From a bacterium (GTDB lineage Bacteria > Verrucomicrobiota > Verrucomicrobiia > Limisphaerales > UBA11358): a stretch of 64,000 bases of DNA. Every line of letters starts with the position of its first letter. Positions within the stretch are counted from its first letter, which is position 1. The translations under genes and the position numbers were made by a program. Positions 26,507-36,326 of this stretch are shown piece by piece. The notes under the pieces are model-generated. The model searched no databases. It saw only the letters and a list, made by a program, of their open reading frames with translations, and had not been told where the DNA came from. The stretch spans positions 47,782 through 111,781 of the forward strand of contig JAKALA010000006.1 in assembly GCA_021813325.1 (NCBI GenBank). The letters run 5' to 3'.

Positions 26507-27361
26507 ATGAATTTTCCCCACGCTGCGCGCAAATCTGCGTTCACCTTGATTGAGTTGCTGGTGGTGATCGCCATCATTGCCATTTTGGCGGCCATGCTGC
26601 TGCCCGCTCTCGCCATGGCCAAGGAGAAGGCCAAACGCACGCAGTGCGTCAACGGCCTGCGCCAACTGTATCTCGGCTGCGCCATTTACGCCGGCGATAA
26701 TGACGACTGGTTTCCGCCGTGGGGCGGCAATCCGTCGCCGTTCAATACCCGCACTGAAAACGACGTCTGGCTGCCATCGTATGTCCGCTGGATTGTGTTT
26801 GGCGGAACGGCGGGCGCCCAGGTGCCCAAGGATAACCTGGCGCTGAAACGCATGGGCGGAAATTTTGAAAACCTTGGCTACCTGTTCCCGGCGGGTCTCG
26901 CCGGCAACGGCAAAGTGTTTTTCTGCCCCAGCTATCCGGGCAACTCGCTGCTCAGCGACTGGTATTATTCCGGCGGCGCTCCGGGCAAGCCCGGTCCCTT
27001 GATGACCATCGTGCAAAGCGCCAACGGCAACGTCGGCATTCGCGCCAGCTACACCTACAACATGGTGGTGGTGACCAATGCCAATTCTCCCCTCATCGAT
27101 CAGCGCCTTTTTGAGAAAACCTCCAGGATTACCGGCCGCCGCGCTTTCATCATGGATTACTTGGATATCGGCATGTCCGATCCGCTCAACTGCGCGCATA
27201 TTCGCTCCAAGGGCTGGAACATGGCCTTCACCGACGGCTCCGTGGCCTTCAGCAAACCCGATCCGGCGACCTACAACAACATTTTGAAAATGCCGGGCAG
27301 CGCGCAAATGCACCAGATCAACCTCAATTACCTCAAACCCCTGGAGGAAGCCGCCCGCTGA
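26507..27361 (+). CDS. Type II secretion pseudopilin-like protein (N-methylation leader, DUF1559-like)
   Basis: The 284-residue protein starts (ATG 26507) with [11 protein letters not shown] and the prepilin helix [20 protein letters not shown], which fits cleavage before Phe and N-methylation, Glu5 included. After the helix comes the usual [20 protein letters not shown]. The globular part ends with [15 protein letters not shown], the H/N-x9-DG element common in the hundreds of such proteins in Verrucomicrobiota and Planctomycetes. It lies 52 bases after the giant repeat protein and 55 before the rhamnosidase, so the three may form a surface-related set. Its precise role is unknown. Confidence 0.88.
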   Translation: MNFPHAARKSAFTLIELLVVIAIIAILAAMLLPALAMAKEKAKRTQCVNGLRQLYLGCAIYAGDNDDWFPPWGGNPSPFNTRTENDVWLPSYVRWIVFGGTAGAQVPKDNLALKRMGGNFENLGYLFPAGLAGNGKVFFCPSYPGNSLLSDWYYSGGAPGKPGPLMTIVQSANGNVGIRASYTYNMVVVTNANSPLIDQRLFEKTSRITGRRAFIMDYLDIGMSDPLNCAHIRSKGWNMAFTDGSVAFSKPDPATYNNILKMPGSAQMHQINLNYLKPLEEAAR

Positions 27362-27416
27362 GACGCATGAATTTCGCCGCTTGCCTGTGGAACGGTCCCG
27401 CGTGTCTAATTGAATC

Positions 27417-30191
27417 ATGAAGTGTTCCGTGAAACGGCTGGCCGTCGCGCTCCTGTCTGGCTTCGTGCTGTCGGTCCCACTGGCGGCGGCGCCGGCGGCG
27501 GATCCGTTGGCGTGGCCCACGATCACCGCGCAGTGTCGTCCCTGGGCTTTCTGGTGGTGGATGGGCAGCGCGGTGGACAAGACCAACATTACCCGCGAAA
27601 TGGAACGCTATCATGCGGCGGGACTTGGCGGCGTTCATATCATTCCCATCTACGGCGCCAAAGGCTGGGAGGCCCAATACATCGATTACCTCTCGCCCCA
27701 ATGGATGGACATGATGGGCTGGTCTGTCAGCGAAGCGCATCGGCTTGGCATGGGCGTGGACATGACCACCGGCAGCGGCTGGTGTTTTGGCGGACCGCAA
27801 GTCACGGATGCCGACGCCAACGCCAGCGTGGTCGTGAAAACTTTCAATTTGCAGCCGGGTGAGCAGCTCGCCCAAAAATTCGAGCGCGCCGCCATGCAAG
27901 CGCTCATCGCCTACGGTGCGGACGGCGAAACCGTCGATCTGACGAAATCGATTCCCACCCATGGCGAAGTGGATTTCGCGGCAACGAATGGCGCGTGGAA
28001 GGTTTACGCTATTTCCCAGAAGCCCAGTGGCCAGAAAGTCAAACGCGCCGGCCCCGGCGGCCAGGGCTGGATGCTCAATTTGATTTATCCGAAGGCAATG
28101 GATGATTTTCTCAAGCCCTACACCGCCGCCTTCGCCGCTTACAACGGTCCCAAGCCGCGGGCGCAATATCATGATTCCTACGAATACCGTTCCGATTGGT
28201 CGCCGGATTTTTTCGCCGAATTCCAAAAACGGCGCGGTTATCGCCTGCAGGATGAACTCCCGGCGTTGTTCGGCACCAACGACGACGAACACGCCGCCCG
28301 GGTCAAATGTGATTATCGCCAGACCGTCAGCGAGATCATGGCCCAAGAGTCATTGCCAAAATGGGTGAACTGGTCGCATCAACACGGTTTTCTCACCCGC
28401 GATCAGGCGCACGGTTCGCCCGGCAACTGGCTCGACCTCTACGCCGACGCTGACATTCCGGAAACCGAAATGTTCCATCTTGATCGCAACAAGCTGATTT
28501 CCAAATTCGCCTCATCCGCCGCGCATGTGGCCGGGCATCCGCTTACTTCCGCCGAGACCGGCACCTGGCTGGAAGAGCATTTCACCGTGACGCTGGGCGA
28601 TTTGAAGGGGCTGGCCGACGATATGTTTCTCTCCGGCGTGAATCACATTTTCTATCACGGTTTGTGCTATTCGCCCGATGAAGCCGGCTGGCCGGGCTGG
28701 CATTTCTATGCCTCCACGGAGATGAATCCGCGCAATTCCATCTGGCACGACGTGGCCGCGCTCAACGAATACATTGCGCGCTGCCAGTCGGTGTTGCAGT
28801 CCGGCCGGCCCGACAACGATCTCCTGCTCTACTGGCCGATTGAAGATTTCTGGATGCAGCCCGGCGACACGTTGCTGCCGCAACTGACGGTTCATGCGCG
28901 GGATTGGTTCGAAGGCCAGCCTATTGGCAAATCCGCGAAAGCGTTGTGGGATAAAGGCTATTCCTTCGACTACGTTTCTGACGCGCAGTTGAAAACGGCG
29001 AAGGTTGTGGACGGGAAAATCCAGATGCCCGGCGGCAGTTACAAAGTCATCGTCGTGCCGGAATGCAAATACATGCCGCTGGAAACCTTCAAGGTGCTGT
29101 TGGCGCTGGCGGAAACCGGAGCGACCGTTGTATTTGAAAAGGAGCTTCCTCACGACGTTTCGGGGTTGGCGCCAGAAAACCAGCGGGCGAAATTCAAGCA
29201 GCTTTGCAATTCTATTTTAACAGGGGCCTTGCAAACGGGAATCGGTGGCCAACTCAAAGCCATTGGCCGAGGCCGGATTTTTTTCGACGGGGGTCTGGAA
29301 AATCAGTTGACCCATGCTGGCGTGCGGCAGGAAACCATCTTTGGCCTCTCATTTATCCGCCGCTCCTTTGATGGTGGCTGGAATTACTTCATCGCCAACC
29401 GCACGGCAACCGATTTCGACGGTTGGATTTCTCTGGCCCGCCCCGCCAAATCCTGTGTCATGCTCGACCCGATGACCGGTGGAACCGGCGCATCAGCGAC
29501 CCGGCGGAGCGCTGCCAATCAAACCGAAGTTCACCTGCAACTTGCTGCTGGCGAAGCTGTGATTCTCCGTGAATTCCACGATCGAAATATCGAAGGCGCG
29601 ATGTGGCCTGACTGGCAGACCAACGGCCAACCCATGGAAATCAACGGTGATTGGAACGTGAAATTTATCACCGGCGGTCCAACATTGCCCGCCAATTTCG
29701 CGACCGCCAAGCTCGCCTCATGGACGACGTTTCCCGATACAAATTGCCAGGCTTTTGGCGGCACCGCGAAATACGAGATTACTTTTGACGCGCCCGTGAG
29801 TGGCCGCGATGCCTCGTCGCATTTTGAACTGAACCTTGGCGACGTTCAACAAAGCGCTCGCGTGAAGCTAAACGGCAAGGATTACGGCGCGCTGATCCTG
29901 CCGCCGTTCCGCGTCGTGGTGGACAACTTGAATCCCGCCGGCAACTTGCTCGAAGTGGAAGTCACCAGCACCGACGCCAACCGGATACGCGATCTCGACC
30001 GGCGCGGCGTGAAGTGGAAAAACTTTCGCGACATCAATATCGTCAACATCAACTACAAACCGTTCGACGCGTCCCAATGGCCGCTGGCCGATTGCGGCTT
30101 GCTCGGGCCGGTCACGCTGACACCGTTGAAGGCCGGACAGTTGGGGAAGCCTTTCTCGCCAACCAGCTATCAGCAAAACGGTTTGCCCTGA
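27417..30191 (+). CDS. Secreted glycoside hydrolase, GH106 alpha-L-rhamnosidase-like
   Basis: This 924-residue enzyme starts with a signal peptide (MKCSVKRLAVALLSGFVLSV..., cut near 25-30). Typical of the rhamnosidase-like family PF17132 are the early RPWAFWWWMGSAVDKTNITR, GLGGVHIIPIYGAKG, GMGVDMTTGSGWCFGGP, the mid-protein DSYEYRSDWSPDFFAEFQ, TSAETGTWLEEHFTVTLGD and a C-terminal beta-sandwich (FELNLGDVQQSARVKLNG). The domain order is catalytic barrel then accessory sandwiches. It would release rhamnose from rhamnogalacturonan or a similar polymer, in keeping with the CE12 esterase at 865-1716. The exact linkage cut is inferred from the family. A strong hairpin terminates the region downstream. 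Confidence 0.85.
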   Translation: MKCSVKRLAVALLSGFVLSVPLAAAPAADPLAWPTITAQCRPWAFWWWMGSAVDKTNITREMERYHAAGLGGVHIIPIYGAKGWEAQYIDYLSPQWMDMMGWSVSEAHRLGMGVDMTTGSGWCFGGPQVTDADANASVVVKTFNLQPGEQLAQKFERAAMQALIAYGADGETVDLTKSIPTHGEVDFAATNGAWKVYAISQKPSGQKVKRAGPGGQGWMLNLIYPKAMDDFLKPYTAAFAAYNGPKPRAQYHDSYEYRSDWSPDFFAEFQKRRGYRLQDELPALFGTNDDEHAARVKCDYRQTVSEIMAQESLPKWVNWSHQHGFLTRDQAHGSPGNWLDLYADADIPETEMFHLDRNKLISKFASSAAHVAGHPLTSAETGTWLEEHFTVTLGDLKGLADDMFLSGVNHIFYHGLCYSPDEAGWPGWHFYASTEMNPRNSIWHDVAALNEYIARCQSVLQSGRPDNDLLLYWPIEDFWMQPGDTLLPQLTVHARDWFEGQPIGKSAKALWDKGYSFDYVSDAQLKTAKVVDGKIQMPGGSYKVIVVPECKYMPLETFKVLLALAETGATVVFEKELPHDVSGLAPENQRAKFKQLCNSILTGALQTGIGGQLKAIGRGRIFFDGGLENQLTHAGVRQETIFGLSFIRRSFDGGWNYFIANRTATDFDGWISLARPAKSCVMLDPMTGGTGASATRRSAANQTEVHLQLAAGEAVILREFHDRNIEGAMWPDWQTNGQPMEINGDWNVKFITGGPTLPANFATAKLASWTTFPDTNCQAFGGTAKYEITFDAPVSGRDASSHFELNLGDVQQSARVKLNGKDYGALILPPFRVVVDNLNPAGNLLEVEVTSTDANRIRDLDRRGVKWKNFRDINIVNINYKPFDASQWPLADCGLLGPVTLTPLKAGQLGKPFSPTSYQQNGLP

Positions 30192-30313
30192 AAACTGAAG
30201 TTGTGATCAGTTGCGATCCGCTTGCCGCCGCCGCTTCCACTTTCGGATGCAATCAAACGGTGACTGAAATGTTGGGCGTCTGGATCCCGTCGTCGCGCCA
30301 CCGCAAAACATAA

Positions 30314-30340
30314 CGGCACGGAACGCATCATTCCGTGCCG
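30314..30340. terminator. Hairpin terminator between convergent genes
   Basis: CGGCACGGAA, loop CGCATCA, TTCCGTGCCG: a perfect 10-bp stem. On the minus strand it is followed by TTATGTTTTG, on the plus strand by a weaker T-rich stretch. It lies between the converging rhamnosidase and Gre-like genes and probably serves the minus-strand gene best, perhaps both. Confidence 0.75.
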
Positions 30341-30362
30341 CGTGTCATTATTTCAAAATTGC

Positions 30363-32219
30363 TTATGCCGGTTGATCGCCAGAAGTTTCGCCGGCGGGCG
30401 CCGCGGTTTTCCACGCCTCGATTTTTTCAATGCGATGCCGGCGCGTGTTGCCGTGCAGTTCAAATTCCACCTCATCGCCCACCTTGCGATTCAGCAACGC
30501 CATCGCCACGGGCGTGAGATAGCTGATGACGCCTTTGTCTGGATCGGAATCCCAAGCGCCCAGAATCGTGAAGGTCTCCGGCTGATTGGTCGCCAAATCC
30601 ATCGCCAAAACCACGGCGCCCGGCCCCACGGATTCAGTGCTGGCATTGGTAAAGTCCTGACCGCGCGCCCGGTTGAGCGCGATTTCCAGATCATCCTTCT
30701 GGCGCATCAGAATCTTCTGCATTTCCTTGGCGGCTTTGTATTCGTGGTTTTCACGCAAATCGCCATAGCTGCGGGCAATGGCAATTTCCTTGGAGTTTGC
30801 CGGAATTTTCTTTTCCACCAGTTCCTGATATTCCAGCCGGCGCCGTTCGAGACTTTCCCACGAAACCAGCAACGTGGAATCCTGCTTGGTCTGCTCGCCG
30901 CTTACCAGCGATTGCACGGACGGATGCGCCTTGACGAGACGGGCCAGCAGCGAGCGTTTGTCCATGTCGTCAAACACCGGCGAAAGCTTCAACGCGCGGG
31001 TCAAATCTTTGACGATTTCAATGTCCGCCGAAGCGGTCAGCTCCGCGAGCAACTGCTGGTCTTCCAGGATGAAATCGCGCAGCCGGTTCGAACGTTTCTC
31101 GTTGAACTGATCGCGTTCCATCGAGGTCAGCATCGCGCGGAAAACTTCGGGGCTCAGAATGTCCAGATAATCCTCGTTGCGCTCACGGCCAAACCACAGG
31201 AGCAATTCGCTGCTGGCGGCGTGCTGGCTGATCAGACGCGAAACCGTCTCCTTGAGCAAATCCAGCTTGCCGTTGTTGATCAAAACATTGGCGATTTCCT
31301 TGGCGAGTTTGGCCGAAACAAAATTCAATGCGCCGCGCAGCACTTCCACCCACGTCTCCGGATTCGCGGTCTTGAACGATTCCAAAGCGCGATGATGCTT
31401 GGCGGCGGGAATGGCCTCCAACAGCGGACCAAACTTGAGGCCTTCCTGCGCCCAGACCTGCGCCGCCGTCACCGCGCCGGCGGCCGGCGGCAATCCGCAA
31501 GCTTCAATCAACTCGTCGCGGGCAAAAATGGCCTCCAACGCCAGCGCGGTTTGCGTGCGCTGATGCGACGCGATCTCCGGATTCATGGCGGCGATCACTT
31601 CCGCCGCCGCCGCCTTTTTGTCTTTTAAATCAGGAATGACTTTCAACACTTCCAACGCCACGGTCGTGTGCGCCTTCAGCCCCTTGGCGGCGCGAAAATC
31701 CGCCAGCAAGCGGTCTTGCAACGACGTTTCCTGCGCCTGATAAACCACCGGCTCGGACTTCTTGGACGGCACGATGAAATGGCCGTCCTTTTTCATTTCG
31801 CGCCGGGCGGTTTCCCACCATTTTTTCCAGTCGTCGCTGATGACATCCGGCACGAGCGCCTGTTGGATTTGATCCGCCGTGGCCTTGCCGCCGTAGCTGT
31901 TCAACACAATTTTGATCAGGTCAATGTGATGCGCCGCCAAGTGCCGCACCGCGTCCAAATCCGTCGCCTTGCGGGCCAGGATGTGATCTTTGGAAACCGG
32001 TTTGAGTGATTCCGCCGCGAACGACAAATCCATGGGATGCCCCGGTTTGCCGGGAAAATCGATGGCAAAACGGGCAAAAACCGTATCCACCGCCTTGATC
32101 CGGCCAAACCCCCAACTCCGATGCGTGCAACAGCCCGCCTCGGCCAGTTGCGTCAGCACGGCGACATGCCGCCCCTCAATTTTTCCAGCGGCGGCCAGTT
32201 TTTCAAATTCTTCTTTCAT
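30363..32219 (-). CDS. GreA/GreB-type transcript-cleavage factor with a large N-terminal extension
   Basis: Only the last 170 of 618 residues match GreA/GreB: a coiled coil (about 445-525) carrying the tip motif SYGDLRENHEYKAAKEMQ, with the acidic residues needed to rescue back-tracked RNA polymerase, then the FKBP-like domain (PGAVVLAMDLATN, SYLTPVAMALLNRKVGDEV, about 530-605). The first 440 residues are helical and contain GFGRIKAVDTVFARFAIDF, which resembles a small beta-barrel, and HEAT-like helices; I know no function for them. Ordinary GreA is about 158 residues. The fusion is seen in Verrucomicrobiota and suggests an RNA polymerase-linked scaffold. It is divergent from rsmB with a 49-base AT-rich gap that should hold both promoters. 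Confidence 0.88.
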   Translation of the reverse strand: MKEEFEKLAAAGKIEGRHVAVLTQLAEAGCCTHRSWGFGRIKAVDTVFARFAIDFPGKPGHPMDLSFAAESLKPVSKDHILARKATDLDAVRHLAAHHIDLIKIVLNSYGGKATADQIQQALVPDVISDDWKKWWETARREMKKDGHFIVPSKKSEPVVYQAQETSLQDRLLADFRAAKGLKAHTTVALEVLKVIPDLKDKKAAAAEVIAAMNPEIASHQRTQTALALEAIFARDELIEACGLPPAAGAVTAAQVWAQEGLKFGPLLEAIPAAKHHRALESFKTANPETWVEVLRGALNFVSAKLAKEIANVLINNGKLDLLKETVSRLISQHAASSELLLWFGRERNEDYLDILSPEVFRAMLTSMERDQFNEKRSNRLRDFILEDQQLLAELTASADIEIVKDLTRALKLSPVFDDMDKRSLLARLVKAHPSVQSLVSGEQTKQDSTLLVSWESLERRRLEYQELVEKKIPANSKEIAIARSYGDLRENHEYKAAKEMQKILMRQKDDLEIALNRARGQDFTNASTESVGPGAVVLAMDLATNQPETFTILGAWDSDPDKGVISYLTPVAMALLNRKVGDEVEFELHGNTRRHRIEKIEAWKTAAPAGETSGDQPA

Positions 32220-32268
32220 AAATAAATTAATCTCGCGTCCTGCGGATAGAATTCTTTAATTAAAGTGT

Positions 32269-33567
32269 TTGAACGATCAAAATCCAAGACAAATTGCGGC
32301 GCGAATTTTGTCGCAACGCATCACCAGCAACGAATTTACCGAGAATCTGCTCGACATCGCCCTGGCCACCGCGCGCCTTTCCGCGCCGGATCGCGGCTTG
32401 TGCCATGAACTGGTCTGCGGCGTGGTGCGCTGGCAGGCCACGCTGGATCGCCTGATCGCCCGCAAAACCGATCCGTCACGCGAGCTGCGCCCGGCCCTAA
32501 AAAATCTGCTGCGTCTGGGCCTTTACCAGATTTTCTGGCTGGACCGCATTCCGCCGCACGCGGCCGTGCATGAAACTGTCGAGCAGGCCAAACGCGCCGG
32601 TTATCATTCGCAAACCGGCTTCATCAATGCCGTTTTGCGCGGCTATCTGCGGGAAATGGACGAGATTCGAAAAATTCTCGCCGACATGAAAATTTCCCAG
32701 CCCGCGTTGGGCTGGTCGCATCCCGAATGGCTGGTTGAAAAGTGGCGGGCACGATACGGCGACGATAAAACCCGCGAATTGCTGGCCTGGAACAACACGC
32801 CGCCCAAAACCTTTGCCCGGGTAAACGCGCTCAAAGTCGATGCCGGCAAGCTCATCGAACGCTGGCGCGAGGAAAATGTGGAATACGACTTTCTGACCCG
32901 CGATTGGACCGGCGAAAATCTGGCCTTTGAACTCAAGGCGCATCCGCCGCTCCACTTGTTGGGCAGTTTCCGCGCCGGCTGGTTTTATGTGCAAGATCCC
33001 AGCACCCTGCTCGCGCCGATGTTGCTGGCGCCGCAGCCGGCCGAAACCATCTGGGACCTGTGCGCGGCACCGGGCGGCAAAACCACTTTCATGGCGCAAT
33101 TACTCAACAATGAAGGCAAAATCATCGCCAGCGATCTGGACCCAGGCCGGTTGAAACTGGTGAAGGATAATTGCGCCCGCCTCGGCGTAACCGGCGTGGA
33201 TTTTACCGAGAACACCAAAGTTAAAACACTAAACATTCAGTTCGACAGAATTTTAATTGATGCGCCCTGTTCCAATACCGGCGTCATGCGTCGGCGTGTT
33301 GACTTACGCTGGCGGATTCAGCCCGGCGAAATCGAGCGGCTCCGCGCCATGCAGCTTGATTTGCTGAACGAGGCGGCCACAAAGTTGAAATCTGGCGGCA
33401 CACTGGTTTACAGCACCTGCAGCCTGGAGCCGGAGGAGAATTCTGAAGTGGTGAAACAATTTCTCACCAGCCACGCGGGTTTTGCGTTGGAATCGGAACG
33501 GCAGTTGTTGCCATTTGCTGACGGCGTAGATGGCGCGTATGTTGCCCGCCTGAAACACATTGCTTGA
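32269..33567 (+). CDS. rsmB: 16S rRNA (cytosine-967-C5)-methyltransferase
   Basis: RsmB (432 residues) has an N-terminal NusB-like RNA-binding domain (about 1-140: LARKTDPSRELRPALKNLL-like helices, YQIFWLDRIPPHAAVHETVE) and a C-terminal Rossmann methyltransferase. Catalytic parts are visible: the SAM loop CAAPGGKTTFMAQLL, the motif IV cysteine in DAPCSNTGVMRRR and the motif VI cysteine in STCSLEPEEN. The start is a TTG at 32269; no ATG lies close enough to keep the N-terminal domain. The next gene begins 3 bases after the stop. Confidence 0.94.
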   Translation: MNDQNPRQIAARILSQRITSNEFTENLLDIALATARLSAPDRGLCHELVCGVVRWQATLDRLIARKTDPSRELRPALKNLLRLGLYQIFWLDRIPPHAAVHETVEQAKRAGYHSQTGFINAVLRGYLREMDEIRKILADMKISQPALGWSHPEWLVEKWRARYGDDKTRELLAWNNTPPKTFARVNALKVDAGKLIERWREENVEYDFLTRDWTGENLAFELKAHPPLHLLGSFRAGWFYVQDPSTLLAPMLLAPQPAETIWDLCAAPGGKTTFMAQLLNNEGKIIASDLDPGRLKLVKDNCARLGVTGVDFTENTKVKTLNIQFDRILIDAPCSNTGVMRRRVDLRWRIQPGEIERLRAMQLDLLNEAATKLKSGGTLVYSTCSLEPEENSEVVKQFLTSHAGFALESERQLLPFADGVDGAYVARLKHIA

Positions 33568-33570
33568 TCT

Positions 33571-34173
33571 ATGGAACTCAACCTTGAAAAGGATTACGCG
33601 GATCGTGCCTATCCCATTCTGGCCAGCCTCGTCACCCCGCGCCCCATTGCCCTGGTGACGACCCTCGGCGAAGACGGAGTGATTAATGCCGCGCCGTTTA
33701 GCTTCTTCAATTTGCTCGGTGCCAACCCGCCCATTTGCGCCTTTTCGCCGGCGGATCGCGAAAATGGCGTGCCCAAGGACACGGCCCTGAACATTCGCGC
33801 CACCCATGAATTTGTAGTGAATCTGGTGGATGAAGCCATCGCCGAGAAGATGAATCTCTGCGCCGCTGCGTTGCCTTATGGCCAAAGCGAATTGGCCCAC
33901 GCCGGGCTGACCGCCGCGCCATCAACCACCGTCAAGCCTCCGCGCCTGGCGGAAGCGCCTGCGAGTTTGGAATGCGTGGAATGGGGAACCCTGCAAGTTG
34001 GCGGCAACCGGGTGGTGATCGGCCTCATCAAGCGGCTGCATTTGCGTGATGAATTATTCGATGCGGAAAAACGCCGGGTGCGTTCGGAAAAATTGAAAAC
34101 GATTGGCCGGATGGCTTCGCCTCACTGGTATTGCAAAACGACCGACCGCTTCGAAATGATCCGGCCAGACTGA
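33571..34173 (+). CDS. Flavin reductase-like FMN-binding split-barrel protein
   Basis: The 200-residue protein belongs to the flavin_reduct family: PILASLVTPRPIALVTTLGE, NAAPFSFFNLLGANPPICAF (the FMN phosphate-binding strand-loop), DTALNIRATHEFVVNLV and later ECVEWGTLQVGGNRVVIG. Members use NAD(P)H to reduce FMN or are FMN enzymes of unknown substrate. It is in operon with rsmB (3-base gap). Its stop codon directly abuts that of the decarboxylase on the other strand, leaving no room for a terminator between them. Confidence 0.88.
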   Translation: MELNLEKDYADRAYPILASLVTPRPIALVTTLGEDGVINAAPFSFFNLLGANPPICAFSPADRENGVPKDTALNIRATHEFVVNLVDEAIAEKMNLCAAALPYGQSELAHAGLTAAPSTTVKPPRLAEAPASLECVEWGTLQVGGNRVVIGLIKRLHLRDELFDAEKRRVRSEKLKTIGRMASPHWYCKTTDRFEMIRPD

Positions 34174-35454
34174 CTATTTCCAAACGCCCCAGAAATTGTC
34201 GAAATCCTGCCGTTCGCGAGCCAGTTTCAACCCGCTTTCATCGTGCCAAAGCACGGCGGCGTGACCGTGCGAAAATCGAGTTTCCCAGGGAAGATGATAC
34301 GCGCCAGCATCAAGCCACACGAGATGATCGCCCGCTTTGAGTGAACGGGGCAAAGCAAGTCGCGCCAGTTGATCAAACGCCATGCAGGTTGGACCGTGAA
34401 CCACGGTGAGCACATCCGCGCCGCTTCGTTCCGGCACGGTCAAAATGCGATGCTGTTCCCAAAGCGACATCAGGGCGTTCATGGTGCGCCCGCCGTCACA
34501 AATGAGCTGACGCACCCCGCGGCGCTCTTTTACATCGAGGATTTTCACCACCAGCACACCACTGCCCGCGCTGAGCCAACGGCCGTTTTCCAGCCAGATT
34601 TCGCGCAAGCCGGGAAAAAGTTTGACTGATTGCCGCAACATTTCGGCGTAGGCACGCAGGCCAAATTCGCCGTCGAACACCTTGCTGCCACGGGTCAGCA
34701 CATGCCGCACCGGCATACCGCCACCAATGTCGAGATGCAGCGGATTAAATTTCGCCACGCGGCAAAGTTCGGCGATCTCGGCAATGGCGCACTGAAAAAT
34801 TTGCGCCGAGGAAACGTTTGAGCGGAGGTGAAAGTGAAGCGTTTCAAGTTGCACCTTGGCACGTTGCAATTTTTTGATGGCGCCCACCGCCGCGTCCGGC
34901 GTGAAGCCAAATTGTGTGGGAAATTGCGGGTTTTCCGGATCAAATTCTTCGCTCGGGTTGATGCGCACGCCACAGCGCCAGTTGAGTTTTTTGGCGAAAG
35001 GCAGCAGTTTGGCAATTTCCGCAGGGGAATCGAAATTCACGGCCAATTCGCGCACAGCGAACTGAGACAGCCAATGGTGCTTGGCCGGACCATTGACCAG
35101 GATTTTTTCCGGCGCAAAACCTTCCGTGAGCGCAGCGCGCAGTTCAAATTCGCTGACGACTTCAATGGAGCGTCCCTGTTCGCGCCACCAGCGCAACAAA
35201 GGCGCAGCCGGCTGGGTTTTGCAGGAGAGCCAGTGCCGGAACCCGACTTTCGTTGGCCGATCGGTGATTTCTGATTTGAAGCCGGCGCCAGTTAAAGCTT
35301 TGTCCAATTCGGCAACCCGCTCCGCAATGGGCTGTGAAGATAAAAGGTAGAGGGGGGTGGCCGAAGAAAGCGAAAGCGCCTCGCGGACGAGGCGCTTCCA
35401 GAGTTCAATGGTTTCAGGTGCGTGACCAAATTTGAGCGAGGCCGGCGTCTTCAT
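34174..35454 (-). CDS. PLP-dependent decarboxylase of the Orn/DAP/Arg (fold III) family
   Basis: The 426-residue protein has the alanine-racemase-like barrel and C-terminal sandwich. The Schiff-base lysine is in WLSCKTQPAAPLL (Lys at about 79, the position of the usual Y..KANP). Other parts are LHFHLRSNVSS in place of LHxHIGSQ, the phosphate loop LDIGGGMPV, ENGRWLSAGSGVLV for EPGR.L.A, CDGGRTMNALMS, and the catalytic Cys in GPTCMAFDQLA. It is thus catalytically complete, but it is not close to typical LysA or NspC. Substrate: a basic or diamino acid, not further definable. It starts 21 bases after fabI and is probably read with it. Confidence 0.82.
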   Translation of the reverse strand: MKTPASLKFGHAPETIELWKRLVREALSLSSATPLYLLSSQPIAERVAELDKALTGAGFKSEITDRPTKVGFRHWLSCKTQPAAPLLRWWREQGRSIEVVSEFELRAALTEGFAPEKILVNGPAKHHWLSQFAVRELAVNFDSPAEIAKLLPFAKKLNWRCGVRINPSEEFDPENPQFPTQFGFTPDAAVGAIKKLQRAKVQLETLHFHLRSNVSSAQIFQCAIAEIAELCRVAKFNPLHLDIGGGMPVRHVLTRGSKVFDGEFGLRAYAEMLRQSVKLFPGLREIWLENGRWLSAGSGVLVVKILDVKERRGVRQLICDGGRTMNALMSLWEQHRILTVPERSGADVLTVVHGPTCMAFDQLARLALPRSLKAGDHLVWLDAGAYHLPWETRFSHGHAAVLWHDESGLKLARERQDFDNFWGVWK

Positions 35455-35475
35455 GGTGGCCAGTCCGGCACCAAC

Positions 35476-36246
35476 TCACATGCCCATGATTTGGTAGCCG
35501 CCGTCCACGTAAATCACCTGGCCGGTGATGGACGCAGCGCCTTCGCTGGCCAGAAAGACGCCGGTCGCGCCGAGCTCGTCGGTGGTGCAACTGCGCTTGA
35601 GCGGAGCGTGCGCTTCGTAGTGCTTGAACATTTCACCGAAACCGCTGATGCCACGGGCGGCGAGCGTTTGCACGGGGCCGGCGCTGATGCAGTTCACACG
35701 AATTTTCTGAGGCCCCAGATCGTAGGCGAGATAGCGGGTGCTGGCTTCGAGCGAAGCCTTGGCCACGCCCATGACGTTGTAATGCGGCACGACTTTTTCG
35801 GCGCCGTAGTAGCTCATGGCCACGATGCTGCCGCCATCGGTCATCAACGGGGCGGCGCCACGCGCGAGGGCCACCAGCGAATAGGCGCTGATGTCGTGGG
35901 CGATGCGATAGGCTTCGCGGCTGGTGTTGACAAATTTGCCTTCCAGCGCGTCTTTGGGCGCGAAGGCCACCGAGTGCAGAAGCAAATCGAGTTTGCCGAA
36001 TTTCTCGCCGACGGTTTTGAAGACATTGGCAATATCCTCGTCCCTGGTCACGTCGCACGGCATGAGCAGCGTATCCGCGCCAAACGTGCCAACGAGTTCC
36101 TCGACGTTTTCTTTCAGGCGCTCGCCCTGATAGGTGAAGGCGAGCTTGGCGCCTTCCTTGGCCCAGGACTGGGCAATGGCCCAGGCGATGGAACGTTTAT
36201 TGGCTACACCGAAGACAACGCCGGTTTTTCCTGCAAGTAATGACAT
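35476..36246 (-). CDS. fabI: Enoyl-[acyl-carrier-protein] reductase (NADH)
   Basis: FabI (256 residues) carries out the last reduction of fatty acid elongation. The divergent SDR nucleotide site GVANKRSIAWAIAQSWAKEG (about 13-32) is diagnostic for FabI, as are LLHSVAFAPKDALEG, the active-site pair Tyr-x6-Lys in HYNVMGVAKASLEAS, and SAGPVQTLAARGISGF. The length is normal. It is the first gene of a small minus-strand unit with the PLP decarboxylase. It is divergent from the site-2 protease gene with an 80-base gap. Confidence 0.95.
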   Translation of the reverse strand: MSLLAGKTGVVFGVANKRSIAWAIAQSWAKEGAKLAFTYQGERLKENVEELVGTFGADTLLMPCDVTRDEDIANVFKTVGEKFGKLDLLLHSVAFAPKDALEGKFVNTSREAYRIAHDISAYSLVALARGAAPLMTDGGSIVAMSYYGAEKVVPHYNVMGVAKASLEASTRYLAYDLGPQKIRVNCISAGPVQTLAARGISGFGEMFKHYEAHAPLKRSCTTDELGATGVFLASEGAASITGQVIYVDGGYQIMGM

Positions 36247-36326
36247 AAATTAGCTGCATACTATAAAAATAAACCACCCCGGCGTCCAGTCTCGACTACT
36301 CGCCCCGGAAATCTTAAGCTGGGAAC

